A stretch of 64,000 nucleotides of DNA from Aridibacter sp965216195. GTDB lineage: Bacteria > Acidobacteriota > Blastocatellia > Pyrinomonadales > Pyrinomonadaceae. The stretch is from NCBI GenBank assembly GCA_965216195.1, contig OZ244151.1:2108001-2172000 (forward strand), read 5' to 3'. The position numbers and the translations under genes are program-made. Within the stretch, counting starts at the first letter, position 1, and each line of letters begins with the position of its first letter. Under the pieces are notes generated by a model. The model worked only from the letters and a program-made list of their open reading frames with translations, was not told the DNA's origin and did not search any database. Below, one piece after another: positions 43,697 to 52,815 of the stretch.

Positions 43697-46636
43697 CTAC
43701 CATCTAAAACGTGTGCGAAACTCAACCGTTCGCGGTCCGCCGCCTCTGAAACCACCCTGAATGTTCGTAGATTGTCCAAAAAGCGGTGAATTGATGTTTC
43801 CAACCGGATTATTTAGGTTGTTTGTATTCAGGAGATTACGGAAACGCACGCCAAGCGTAAACTCATAGGGCTTCCTGTCGCGACCGCCGAAGCCGCCTCG
43901 ACCTCCACGTCCACCAAACATTCCGCCTCGCCTTCCGCCTCTTCGACCACCGCGACCTATATTTGGATCCGATCTGTCCGAGCTTGCTGAATTTCCCCAA
44001 CCAAATGTTTTATCAATGCTCAGATTAACGTTCAAAGAACCCGGTCCGCGACCGAAATTCCTCGGCACAATAGCGTTTGGATCGTTGCCCGAAACATCGC
44101 ACCAGCTTTCGGTGATCCCGTTTCGATTACAAGCGTCTTCGAGCTGGGCGAAGGTCGGACGATCATTGAAGATCGAATCGCCATTTAAATCCTGTCCCGC
44201 CGTAATGTTAAAAGGCGTTCCCGAACGCGCTATCACAAAAGGTCTCAAGCTAAATCCGTACGGCACCCTAAATGACCCCATCATAAACATAAAATGCCTT
44301 GCGTCTCTTCGAGACCGCGTGAATTCACCCGTATCGTCATAGCTGTATGCGAGAAAACCGCTATCCGCATTACTCTTGGACGATCCAAGAAAATAGCCAG
44401 CAAATGCCATAATATTTCGACTGAAAAAGCTTTGAAGCCTTACGAACAGTCGCTGATCTTCCGTAACGCCGCTGGTTTCGTATTGATAGATATTTCCTTG
44501 AAGCGGATCGGGACGAAGCGCCTGAATCGCGAGCGGGTCGTTTACCGGACAGAGACTACCCGTCGGACAAACCGGAGCATTAATGTTTCGTGACCGAACC
44601 ATATGCAAGCTTCTTGCAAACGAGTAATAAACAGCAACCGTCGTCCGTCTCGGAAGCTGCCTCTCCACACTAAAAATCGATTGCATCGTGTAAGGCGCAT
44701 GCACATCCGAAGCTATTATTCGCGGCGTACTCGAAAGCGGCGCGACGTTAATCAATTGATCAGCCGTCGGTGCATTCGTCACGCCGTTTAATCCAAAAAC
44801 CGCTTGCGAAAGAAGTGGATCGTCTCCGCCGAGTACAAATTGCTGCTGCCCGCCATCGGCAAGACGTCTGGCTTGAAGTGTCAAGTTCTCGCTAAACCTA
44901 GTAAAGAAAATGCCAAAACCGCCCCGAAAGACCGTTTTCGGCGCTCTTGCTCCATCTGCACCGGGCGAAAAAGCGAAGCCAAATCGCGGCGCAAAGTTTA
45001 GAGCGTCATCAATATTCGTTTGATTTTCATAGCGCAAACCGATGTTCAACGTAAGCTTTTTGTTTACCTTCCAGTCGTCCTTTACGAAAAGCCCGACGTC
45101 ATACTGCGAAATACTGGAAAACGGCTCTCCGGTCGTAATACTAAACTGCGATGGGTTAAACGCTGGATCAGTTTCTCCCAAAACTTTTGCGCGATACTGC
45201 TCAATCGAAGAGATAATCCCGTTACCGTCCAGGTCATAAACGCTGGGAGCCGCGGGGACAAAACCCGTAAAGGTAAACGAGCCGTTGTAGTTTGAGTCAG
45301 TTCGGTCTTCAAGTGTTCTGCCTCTAATTTTTACGCCGAACTTAATACCGTGGTTTGAATCTTTACCAAGCGCAGTAGTGGTGTAATTTTGAAGTTCCCA
45401 AAACTTATTCTTGTCAAAACTTAATCCGGTCGTTGCGCCACCCCCATTAAACGCACCGAGTACATTTACGGCGGGCTGGCTGTTGTCTCCGGTCACCTCA
45501 CTGTCGCTAAAACGATACTGAAAACGCGTTTCGTTAACAGTTTTGGCGTTGAGAATCGCTGTTTCGGTAAGTTGGATCGTATGGGAATTGCTTTCCCTAC
45601 TCGTCCCGCGACTAGGCAGAGTAAACCCGCTGCCAAAATTATCGGATGTCCGCAGCCCGTAGTCGTAGCGGGCTACAAGGGTATTCTTGTCATTAATCTG
45701 ATAATCAAAACGCGGATTGATCCTGTAGCGCTTTTGCGGTTGCGATAGTTCCTGCTGAAAAGGAACGATTCCAAAATTCGAATCCAGGATCGTTGCGTTA
45801 ACACTTTCTCCCTCTTTATCATCTCGCATCCTAACCCCAACCGAAAATGATGCCTTATTCTTAACAATCGGCGAGGAAACATACCCGCCGTAAGACTTTT
45901 CTTGACTGTCAGCCTTGTTAATTGAAAAAGGGTTCCGAGCGTTAAAGGCATCATCCTTAAAATTGAAGTAGGCTTGCCCCGAAAACTTCAAAGAACCAGG
46001 CTTCGTAAGAATTTCAATTCTGCCAAAACCCATTCGGTCAAACTCGGCTGAAAAGGGATCGCGATTGATACGAATTTCCCGAATCGCTTCCTTCGGAGGA
46101 AGTTGTCCACCTTCAAAACCATCTATAAATATTTGACCACCGCTTGGACCGGCTCCACCACCCGCCAAGGCTTGAAGCGCGGCTTCGAGGTCGTCCGGAT
46201 CATCCGGAAGCGACTCCAACTCATCTTCCTTTAAGACCACCGCGCTGGCATTATTGTCGGAATCAGTACTTACCTGCCCTTCATTTGAGACATCAACCTC
46301 TTCAGCAATATCCGCAACTCTTAAGACAACGCGCAGATTTTGATTTCCTGCCTTAACCTCAAACTCAGGTCTTTCAAACGGTGCAAAACTCGGCGCCTCA
46401 ACCGTTATAGTATACTTGCCCGGAGCGAGTCCATTCACGCGAAAACGTCCGTTATTATTAGTTTTAGACGTTTTTCCGACGCCGTTGCCGTCGCTCACCT
46501 TCACCGTCGCCCCGATGATGGCTGCTCCAAGCGGATCGTTTACTTCACCACTAATCGTTCCGTTCGCTTGTGCTAAAACAGCGATTCCCGATACCGCCAC
46601 TAATGCAATGAGCGCAAAAAATTTAGCAAATTTCAT
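43697..46636 (-). CDS. TonB-dependent receptor, Oar-like, with carboxypeptidase-regulatory domain
   Basis: The 979-residue outer-membrane protein has a signal peptide (about 1-22). A carboxypeptidase-regulatory-like beta domain follows at about 25-110 (ISGEVNDPLGAAIIGATVKV). A plug contains VSTDSDNN and a Gly-rich loop (QIFIDGFEGGQLPPKEAIREI), and a large barrel ends in VEFRTRFRW. Close to the C-terminus a Gly/Arg tract (about 43875-43960) with several RGG units is inserted in the barrel. The second of two adjacent ATGs (46636) fits the AAGGA site best. It transports an unknown substrate. Confidence 0.88.
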   Translation of the reverse strand: MKFAKFFALIALVAVSGIAVLAQANGTISGEVNDPLGAAIIGATVKVSDGNGVGKTSKTNNNGRFRVNGLAPGKYTITVEAPSFAPFERPEFEVKAGNQNLRVVLRVADIAEEVDVSNEGQVSTDSDNNASAVVLKEDELESLPDDPDDLEAALQALAGGGAGPSGGQIFIDGFEGGQLPPKEAIREIRINRDPFSAEFDRMGFGRIEILTKPGSLKFSGQAYFNFKDDAFNARNPFSINKADSQEKSYGGYVSSPIVKNKASFSVGVRMRDDKEGESVNATILDSNFGIVPFQQELSQPQKRYRINPRFDYQINDKNTLVARYDYGLRTSDNFGSGFTLPSRGTSRESNSHTIQLTETAILNAKTVNETRFQYRFSDSEVTGDNSQPAVNVLGAFNGGGATTGLSFDKNKFWELQNYTTTALGKDSNHGIKFGVKIRGRTLEDRTDSNYNGSFTFTGFVPAAPSVYDLDGNGIISSIEQYRAKVLGETDPAFNPSQFSITTGEPFSSISQYDVGLFVKDDWKVNKKLTLNIGLRYENQTNIDDALNFAPRFGFAFSPGADGARAPKTVFRGGFGIFFTRFSENLTLQARRLADGGQQQFVLGGDDPLLSQAVFGLNGVTNAPTADQLINVAPLSSTPRIIASDVHAPYTMQSIFSVERQLPRRTTVAVYYSFARSLHMVRSRNINAPVCPTGSLCPVNDPLAIQALRPDPLQGNIYQYETSGVTEDQRLFVRLQSFFSRNIMAFAGYFLGSSKSNADSGFLAYSYDDTGEFTRSRRDARHFMFMMGSFRVPYGFSLRPFVIARSGTPFNITAGQDLNGDSIFNDRPTFAQLEDACNRNGITESWCDVSGNDPNAIVPRNFGRGPGSLNVNLSIDKTFGWGNSASSDRSDPNIGRGGRRGGRRGGMFGGRGGRGGFGGRDRKPYEFTLGVRFRNLLNTNNLNNPVGNINSPLFGQSTNIQGGFRGGGPRTVEFRTRFRW

Positions 46637-46673
46637 GATCATTCCTTCAGTATGTACCTATAAATTTGTTATC

Positions 46674-47984
46674 TTAGAAATTGACTCCATTAAGCCCCGG
46701 AATCGAAAAGCCATCGCCATCGCCATCGCCGCCGCCACGGCCTCTACCGCCTCGTCCACCACGACTTCCTCGACGGCCACCGGAAAAGGTTTGAGTCGTT
46801 AGGAATGGCTCAACTCCCGCTAAAAGCTTAATAGCGGTTAAACGGTTAGGATCATCTCCTTTCGGGCTCGAAGCAGCAATCATATCTCCCGGCTTTAGAT
46901 CAGAAACCTTTATTGTCGGAAATCGCTTTAACATTTCGTTGATGTCCATCTGACCTCGCCGCCCACCTCCGCGACCCATTCCGGGACGTCTTCCCTCTCC
47001 GCCACGGCCTGCTCGCTGGCCACGGTTTTCTCCGCCTCCGGGACGCTGACCAGCACGATCGCCACGTTCCTTCGTTTCACCTTGACCTTTAGTCGCTCCA
47101 GACTTTCCATCTTTAGCGTTCATTGCGGCACGCATACGCATCATCATCTGCATCCTGGCCAATCGCTGCGCAACCTCTTCCGGGAATTTCTTAACCACCG
47201 ACTCCGCGTTGACCGCAATCGTTACATCTTTCTTCGTTTTGAGATCCGTTATTGTAACTTCATTTTTCTCAGCATTTACTGACTTAACCTTCCCGGCAAC
47301 CGTTAAAAACGAACCGTACAGGATCTGTTCCGCCTTAAAACTCTTTTTGTCTTCGCTGCGATCGCCAAGAGCCCGCAACATGTCACCTTTCTTTATTTCA
47401 GCAATGCTACTCGCAACCGCATCTTTATATTTTATTGAGTTTGGTGCGTACCTTAGATACTTAATCCCTTCCTTCGGAGAAATTTCGACCGAGCTGGATG
47501 TTCCGGCAATGCTCGGCATTTCGAGCGTAATAACCTTTCCTTCCGCATCGACTTCTTTAACGCGCCCCGAGATTCCGCGCGTTATCCATTCCTGCTTTTC
47601 TTTTTCGAGTTTCGCTTGAACATCAGAACTCTTGACGAGATAAACCGTCTTCGTCTGCATGCTTTTCTTGTCGTCGGCAATTTTCCCCACCAGCAATACG
47701 CGGTCTCCGGTGGAAACATCCTCAAGCTTCGCCTCCGTTGCCGCCTTTAGACTAAGCTTGTCAGGCGGAAGTCGCTTGTACGCGGTAACTTTAAGAATGA
47801 TCGCATCGATGCTTCCGTCCTTAGTCTCAATTACGAGTTTTTCCTGACTGGCAGTTTTCACAATACCAACAGCTAGATTCTTTTCCTTTTGAATTCCAAG
47901 ATCAGGTAAACTACCCTGCGCTAAACTCATTACGCTCAGCGAAAATATGGTTAAGATTGCAGATAAAACGGACTTAAAGAACAT
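46674..47984 (-). CDS. Exported DUF5666-like protein with Arg/Gly-rich region
   Basis: From ATG 47984, after GAGGAG, the 436-residue product has a signal peptide (about 1-23). At least three OB-like DUF5666-type repeats follow, for example VGIVKTASQEKLVIETKDG, GRVKEVDAEGKVITLEMPS and GKVKSVNAEKNEVTITDLKT. A 60-residue Arg/Gly/Gln-rich segment (about 300-360) and a final Gly/Arg tract (GGRRGSRGGRGGRGRGGG) are low complexity. It lies 38 bp before the TonB receptor gene, which has a similar tract. The role is unknown. Confidence 0.7.
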   Translation of the reverse strand: MFFKSVLSAILTIFSLSVMSLAQGSLPDLGIQKEKNLAVGIVKTASQEKLVIETKDGSIDAIILKVTAYKRLPPDKLSLKAATEAKLEDVSTGDRVLLVGKIADDKKSMQTKTVYLVKSSDVQAKLEKEKQEWITRGISGRVKEVDAEGKVITLEMPSIAGTSSSVEISPKEGIKYLRYAPNSIKYKDAVASSIAEIKKGDMLRALGDRSEDKKSFKAEQILYGSFLTVAGKVKSVNAEKNEVTITDLKTKKDVTIAVNAESVVKKFPEEVAQRLARMQMMMRMRAAMNAKDGKSGATKGQGETKERGDRAGQRPGGGENRGQRAGRGGEGRRPGMGRGGGRRGQMDINEMLKRFPTIKVSDLKPGDMIAASSPKGDDPNRLTAIKLLAGVEPFLTTQTFSGGRRGSRGGRGGRGRGGGDGDGDGFSIPGLNGVNF

Positions 47985-48071
47985 CGAAAAATTTCTCCTC
48001 AAAAATGAACAAAATTCAAAGCCGTGTGTTAGTACGAAAAGTTACGGAAAAGGTTTATACCCTTAATCACC

Positions 48072-48100
48072 TTAGACGTTGAGTTTACGGCAAAAGTTGG
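48072..48100 (-). promoter_or_regulatory. ECF-type promoter candidate of the DUF5666-like/TonB receptor genes
   Basis: On the minus strand CCAACTT (48100-48094) is followed after 16 bp by GTCTAA (48077-48072). This fits the RpoE/ECF consensus GGAACTT-N16-GTCTAA except for the first two bases. It lies 88 bases before the ATG of the DUF5666-like gene and 3 kb from an ECF sigma gene. Confidence 0.45.
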
Positions 48101-48179
48101 GGCATTTTTGTAAAGATAATGTAAAGATTTGTAAAAGTTTACAGCTAGTCGAAAACCTGGTTGTTTTCCCGGAAAACAT

Positions 48180-49139
48180 TTAGGCAGCTTTCCAGCTTTC
48201 GCGCGTCCGGGCAGTAAGGATCAAACCTAAACTTGCGGTGAATAAAATAAAGAGGGCCAAAGTCCACAGATATGGGATCGAAAGCAGAGCCGTCCAGACA
48301 ACCGCTCCGATCAATAACGAAATCGCTTCCGAAGGCTTTTTGTTTGGCGAAAAGCGCTTACCGACCCACTTCCCGACATATGCCTGCAATGCAACTCTTC
48401 CAAAAACGTAGGCAAGCATCACCAAAACAAACGCCATCAGACTCACGATTATACTTACAAATCCCGGCAAAAACTCGAGACTCAACATCACCGTCAGAGT
48501 CGTAGCGATAAAGCCCAACGCCCCAATTCCAACAACCTTTAGCGTCGAAAGTTGAATTCTCGCGATCGCGCGACTTACGGCTCCGGGTGTGATTGTCGTA
48601 AGCGCCAATGAAACGATAAACCAGAACAGCACGGAAAACAGACGCTGTGCTAAAAAGGCGAGCGAGAAATCTGGCGAGAGAATCTGGGATGGGTTTTGCA
48701 TTAAGCTCCTGAGCTCCTCTTCGTATCCCGCGTACATAACGGTTTCCGTTCCGTCGTTTCTGCCGGGCTTCTCACCTTCCGGCTCGTATCTGCCGCCAAA
48801 AATAATCACATCACCGCCGATAAAGGCTCCTTCTTTTTGAATTATCGAGCCGCCAATCGTGGCTACGTCTCCCGTGACCTTTCCTTCAATAATTACATCG
48901 CCGCCAAAAGACAAAATACCCTTGGCGCTTTTTTTGACAATTACAGTTTTGCCAAAAGAAAAAACCTCCGACTCAGGAGCGTCGTCAATGATAACTGTAT
49001 TGGAATCAGGCTGCGAAATATTCGTCTGGGCAACAATTGAAATGGCGAGAAGCGCGAGAACGAGAAATGCGAAAATAAATCGCGTCGAGGCGACTATTTG
49101 GTCGGGGATATATGTGAAGCTAACATTTGAACAAACCAC
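48180..49139 (-). CDS. Bactofilin-like domain fused to a membrane protein
   Basis: The 319-residue product has a signal/anchor near 20-38. A short beta-solenoid of bactofilin type follows at about 60-120 (GGDVIIEGKVTGDVATIGGSI). Three to four membrane helices lie at about 165-310. The start is GTG 49139, as no better one exists. It lies 3 bp after the anti-sigma gene and so belongs to the sigma operon. Polymer-forming domains attached to the membrane could scaffold envelope proteins; this is an inference. Confidence 0.75.
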   Translation of the reverse strand: MVCSNVSFTYIPDQIVASTRFIFAFLVLALLAISIVAQTNISQPDSNTVIIDDAPESEVFSFGKTVIVKKSAKGILSFGGDVIIEGKVTGDVATIGGSIIQKEGAFIGGDVIIFGGRYEPEGEKPGRNDGTETVMYAGYEEELRSLMQNPSQILSPDFSLAFLAQRLFSVLFWFIVSLALTTITPGAVSRAIARIQLSTLKVVGIGALGFIATTLTVMLSLEFLPGFVSIIVSLMAFVLVMLAYVFGRVALQAYVGKWVGKRFSPNKKPSEAISLLIGAVVWTALLSIPYLWTLALFILFTASLGLILTARTRESWKAA

Positions 49140-49142
49140 TTT

Positions 49143-49721
49143 TTAAGAACGATTGTAGCGATATATCAATCGCGAAAGAGAATAAAATGTAATCAGAAAA
49201 AACGCCAACAACAGCACAAGTGAAATGACCGAACCCGAAACCAATTTGTGAGCAACCGAACGAAGAATTATCGAGGCCGCAATCACAACGTCATAAACGA
49301 GATGAAAAATAAAACCGAATATAGCGGAAAACTGATCGGCAAATTTCTTAAGCGTCGCTGAAACCGAGTTTGTTCCCGCTCCCAATCCAACCGTAATAAG
49401 CAAAAAAAGCGATGCGCAAATGATCAGAGCACGCGAGATCTCTTTTTTCTTGCGAAGTCCGCTTACGTTACTTTCCGCCTTTGTTTTAACTACCTCCGTG
49501 AAATTCTCCGGAAGCTCGATATTTTTCATCTCATCTTCGAGAATAATCTCGAGACTGTTTGAAACTTTCTTCTGCGCGTTAACCTCCGAGGTGCAAACTT
49601 TGCAGCCGGAAAGGTGCTCCTCTAAAACATTTTCATCAGCCACAGACAGTTCGCCATCAACATACGCAAAAATCTCTTCGCGCGGGCAAAATGCTTTGGC
49701 TTTGCTTACAGAAGCAGTCAT
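49143..49721 (-). CDS. Anti-sigma factor with zinc-finger (zf-HC2) domain
   Basis: The 192-residue protein has the anti-sigma zinc finger at the N-terminus: Cys12, then His-x3-Cys-x2-Cys in EEHLSGCKVC. A linker follows and then two to three membrane segments (about 95-118, 135-155, 165-188). It should bind and hold the ECF sigma factor encoded 15 bp upstream and release it on an envelope signal. Confidence 0.9.
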   Translation of the reverse strand: MTASVSKAKAFCPREEIFAYVDGELSVADENVLEEHLSGCKVCTSEVNAQKKVSNSLEIILEDEMKNIELPENFTEVVKTKAESNVSGLRKKKEISRALIICASLFLLITVGLGAGTNSVSATLKKFADQFSAIFGFIFHLVYDVVIAASIILRSVAHKLVSGSVISLVLLLAFFLITFYSLSRLIYRYNRS

Positions 49722-49736
49722 AAATTCTCTCTTGAC

Positions 49737-50342
49737 CTAAAGTCCTCGCAATCCCCTTTCGATAAACATATCGCGCATCATTTCGCGTGCGCGAAAAAGA
49801 CGGTTTTTTACCGTTCCAAGCGGTAAATCGGTAACTTCAGCAATCTCTGCGTAACTGAGATCCTTCGAATGTCTTAAAACAATCAGCTCTCGATATACCG
49901 ATGGCAAACATTTCACAACCGCTTCAATCTCCGTTCGCCATTCGCTTCTTTCGCGGTCCTGCTCCGGCGTCGGCCGCGGACTTTCAAGCTGGAGTTGATA
50001 CGTGCCATCCTGACTTTCGGTTTCAAGGCTCTGCTCCTTTTTTGACCGCCTTCGAATATGGTCAATAGCCGCGTTGTGGGCGATCCGATAAATCCAGGTT
50101 GAAAACTTATAATCCGAACTATAGCGATCAAGAGAGTTATAAACTTTTATAAAAACCTCTTGCGTTACGTCCAGCGAAAAATCGTAGTCGTTAAGCATAC
50201 GGTATACGTAAGCCGCGATCGGGCGCTGGTAACGCCGGACCAGCTCCTCAAACGTCTCTTCGCGTCCAGCCAGGGCTCTCGCGATTAACTCCTGATCCTC
50301 CAGTTCGTTGATCTGCTCTTTCAAAAGTGCTTTTGTTGTCAT
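49737..50342 (-). CDS. ECF sigma-70 family RNA polymerase sigma factor
   Basis: The 201-residue factor has region 2 (FEELVRRYQRPIAAYVYRML, DVTQEVFIKVYNSLDRY, FSTWIYRIAHNAAIDHIRRR). Region 4 is LPSVYRELIVLRHSKDLSYAEIAEVT and GTVKNRLFRAREMMRD. The linker is long and acidic. It is encoded with its anti-sigma factor and a bactofilin-like membrane protein. Its own promoter appears to be of the ECF type, so it is probably autoregulated. Confidence 0.95.
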   Translation of the reverse strand: MTTKALLKEQINELEDQELIARALAGREETFEELVRRYQRPIAAYVYRMLNDYDFSLDVTQEVFIKVYNSLDRYSSDYKFSTWIYRIAHNAAIDHIRRRSKKEQSLETESQDGTYQLQLESPRPTPEQDRERSEWRTEIEAVVKCLPSVYRELIVLRHSKDLSYAEIAEVTDLPLGTVKNRLFRAREMMRDMFIERGLRGL

Positions 50343-50352
50343 GATTGATTTT

Positions 50353-50380
50353 ATTACGCTATAACAATGGCGAAAGTTCC
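50353..50380 (-). promoter_or_regulatory. ECF-type promoter candidate of the sigma factor gene
   Basis: On the minus strand GGAACTT (50380-50374) is followed after 15 bp by CGTAAT (50358-50353). The expected start of transcription is about 4 bases before the ATG at 50342, and no ribosome binding site is visible. The sigma mRNA would thus be nearly leaderless. Confidence 0.5.
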
Positions 50381-50589
50381 CGACAAATTACCCCCCGACT
50401 TATGAAACAGATAGAATATCTTTTAGTGCGCCGGGAAGCAAATATTTACCTTTCGGATCAAACATTTTCTCGCTCACTCGTACGGCCTATTTATCGGTGG
50501 AATATGTTGCGAAAAACAACGTATTATAGGTATTAGACATCTATTATCTATTAGGATTCATTTTTAACGGGCGGGATTGTTTTAAAATC

Positions 50590-50618
50590 TTGCATTGAAA
50601 CCGAAGGTTATCTAAAAT
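50590..50618 (+). promoter_or_regulatory. Sigma-70 promoter of the VWA genes
   Basis: TTGCAT (50590-50595), a 17-bp spacer and TAAAAT (50613-50618) form a good housekeeping promoter 25 bp before the ATG at 50643. The 300-bp spacer 50343-50642 otherwise only holds the divergent ECF-type motif for the sigma gene; a 63-codon frame in it is not convincing. Confidence 0.65.
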
Positions 50619-50642
50619 AAGGGGAAGTTTATCGGAGAAATT

Positions 50643-51635
50643 ATGGCTGTTTTGGAAAGGTTTTACCGGATGAGTACTTTGACTCATTGTGGTCTTGTCG
50701 CATTTACGGTTCTTTCGTTCGCGCTCACTGGTTTTGCTCAGCAGCCCCAACCAACTCCGCCTGTTCAGGGTAAAGATGATGACGGCGAGATAAAAATTGA
50801 GACCGATCTCGTTACCTTAACTCTTACTGTGACCGATTATTACGGACGCTACGTTACGGGTTTAACCAAAGAAAACTTCACGATTTTCGACAACAAACAA
50901 AAGCAGAAAATTACGTTTTTTAGTGATACCGACGCTCCCGTTTCGATCGGGATCTTGTTTGACGTTTCGGGATCGATGAGCGGCGATAAGATCCTGAAAG
51001 CAAAAAATGCACTTTCGAGATTCATCAACACAAGCCATCCGAAAGATGAGTACAACCTGATTGCTTTTAATAAACGCGCGCAACTTTTGATGGACCGCAC
51101 GCGGGATGGCGAGGCGGTGCTCAATAAGCTAACCCTCGTAAAACCAAAACATAATACGGCGCTCTACGATGCTGTTTATCTGGGCGTTGACCGCGTTACG
51201 CGTGGAACACACCAAAAGAAAGCACTCCTTGTAATCAGCGACGGTCAGGACAATGCCTCCCGCTATAGCTTTAAGGAAGTAAGGCGTTTGATGAAAGAAT
51301 CAGACGTAGTAATTTATTCTGTTGGAATTATGGATGGTCGTGATTCGTCAAGCATGGACGGACTCCGCGGACAAGCTTTTCTGGACGAACTTTCAAGTGT
51401 AACGGGCGGAAAGTCTTTTTACCCGAACTCAACCGTAGAGATGGACGAGATTTTCGAACGAATCGCGCTCGAGCTCCGTCACCAATACTCGGTCGGATAC
51501 ACTCCGGACGATTTTGAACCAAACGGAAAATGGCGAAAAGTGAAAGTTAAGGTCAAACCCCCGAGAGGTCTTCCGCGTCTAAGTGTCAGAAGTCGTGAGG
51601 GCTATTATGCCTCTCCAAACACAGATTATCGCTAA
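50643..51635 (+). CDS. Exported VWA-domain protein (copy 1)
   Basis: The 330-residue product has a signal peptide (about 1-33), a Pro-rich linker, and a short N-terminal beta domain (TLTVTDYYGRYVTGL then FTIFDN). A VWA domain follows with the MIDAS motif DVSGSMSGD (from residue 107). The family is abundant in Acidobacteria (VWFA-related, TIGR03436-type). The C-terminus ends with LRHQYSVGYTPDDF. GGAG before the ATG supports this start. It forms a pair with the next gene. Confidence 0.85.
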   Translation: MAVLERFYRMSTLTHCGLVAFTVLSFALTGFAQQPQPTPPVQGKDDDGEIKIETDLVTLTLTVTDYYGRYVTGLTKENFTIFDNKQKQKITFFSDTDAPVSIGILFDVSGSMSGDKILKAKNALSRFINTSHPKDEYNLIAFNKRAQLLMDRTRDGEAVLNKLTLVKPKHNTALYDAVYLGVDRVTRGTHQKKALLVISDGQDNASRYSFKEVRRLMKESDVVIYSVGIMDGRDSSSMDGLRGQAFLDELSSVTGGKSFYPNSTVEMDEIFERIALELRHQYSVGYTPDDFEPNGKWRKVKVKVKPPRGLPRLSVRSREGYYASPNTDYR

Positions 51636-51669
51636 AACTTTGAGTTTAAAATACTCGCCTTGTTAATAA

Positions 51670-52752
51670 ATGAACAGAAAATCGTCATATATTCTGGTAC
51701 TTTTCGTTGGATTGACGCTCGTCGTTGTATCTGCCTTTTATAATTTTTCGATTGGAAACGCCCAGACGTCTGAGACGAAACCAATCCCAACACCGCCCCC
51801 GATTAGCACCCCGCCACCACTCGCAGTTGACGATCCAAATGAAATCATCAAGATCGATACTGAGCTCGTAAATTTAAATGTCAGAGTTGTTGATCGATTT
51901 AACCGACCAATTTCAAATTTGAGGCAACAGGACTTTCAGATCCTCGAAGATCGTGTTCCGCAGACGATCACTTATTTTTCACAAGCTGAAGTTCCGACCA
52001 ATTACGCTCTGGTAATCGATAATTCGGGTTCGCTTAGGTTTCAATTGGAAAAGGTAATCGAGGCGAGCAAGACGATCATCGGTACAAACAAACCGGAAGA
52101 TGAGACCGGAGTGATACGGTTTGTAAGCTCTGAAAAAATTGAAATTTTACAGGACTTCACTTCAAACCGCATAGATCTGAATGATGCCCTCGATAATATG
52201 TATATAGAGGGCGGGCGAACGGCCATAATTGACGCCGTTTATCTAGCAGCTGAAAGAGTTGATGAATACGAACGCTCCCGTTCTGCTGTCGATAGAAAGC
52301 GTCGAGCGTTGATTCTTGTTTCAGACGGAGAGGATAGAAGCAGCTATTATAAAGAAGAACAACTCTTTAAACTTCTACGCGAAGCCGATGTGCAAATATA
52401 TACAATTGGGTTTATTGACGATTTGGACAACGACGGAAACTTTATTCGAAAAAGCCCGCAAAAGAAAGCAAAGAATTTCCTTACGAAACTCGCGACCGAA
52501 ACCGGAGGAAAAGCTTATTTCCCAAAAAGTGTTGCTGAATTGCCGGCCATTGCGAGGAATATCGCCAGCGAACTCCGAACACAATATTTGATTAGTTACG
52601 AACCTACAAATCTCGACAAAGATGGCTCTTTTCGAAATATAAAAGTGGTTGTGAAGGATGGCCCTAATAAGGAAAAGCGAATTGCGATCTCCCGAACGGG
52701 AAGAATTGCCGCTGAGAGTAAAACGGGTGCACCGAAATTGCGGGGTAATTGA
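51670..52752 (+). CDS. Exported VWA-domain protein (copy 2)
   Basis: The 360-residue paralogue has a signal peptide (about 1-31) and a Pro-rich linker (PTPPPISTPPP). The same N-terminal beta domain follows, then a VWA domain with MIDAS DNSGS (117-121). The end LRTQYLISYEPTNLDKDGSF mirrors copy 1. It lies 34 bp after copy 1 and before a strong terminator. Partners are unknown; secreted VWA proteins bind other proteins or matrix. Confidence 0.85.
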   Translation: MNRKSSYILVLFVGLTLVVVSAFYNFSIGNAQTSETKPIPTPPPISTPPPLAVDDPNEIIKIDTELVNLNVRVVDRFNRPISNLRQQDFQILEDRVPQTITYFSQAEVPTNYALVIDNSGSLRFQLEKVIEASKTIIGTNKPEDETGVIRFVSSEKIEILQDFTSNRIDLNDALDNMYIEGGRTAIIDAVYLAAERVDEYERSRSAVDRKRRALILVSDGEDRSSYYKEEQLFKLLREADVQIYTIGFIDDLDNDGNFIRKSPQKKAKNFLTKLATETGGKAYFPKSVAELPAIARNIASELRTQYLISYEPTNLDKDGSFRNIKVVVKDGPNKEKRIAISRTGRIAAESKTGAPKLRGN

Positions 52753-52773
52753 TCTCGATTATATTTAAACGGA

Positions 52774-52806
52774 AAAAGGGTTGAGTCCTCAAAACTCAAC
52801 CCTTTT
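52774..52806. terminator. Strong bidirectional terminator
   Basis: AAAAGGGTTGAGT (52774-52786) and ACTCAACCCTTTT (52794-52806) form a perfect 13-bp stem with a 7-base loop. It lies between the convergent VWA pair and the microprotein operon and can terminate both. Confidence 0.9.
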
Positions 52807-52815
52807 ATTATCCCG

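Noticed and set aside
50345..50536. 63-codon plus-strand frame in the sigma/VWA spacer
   Set aside because: It overlaps the divergent promoter region, has no ribosome binding site and no recognisable sequence.
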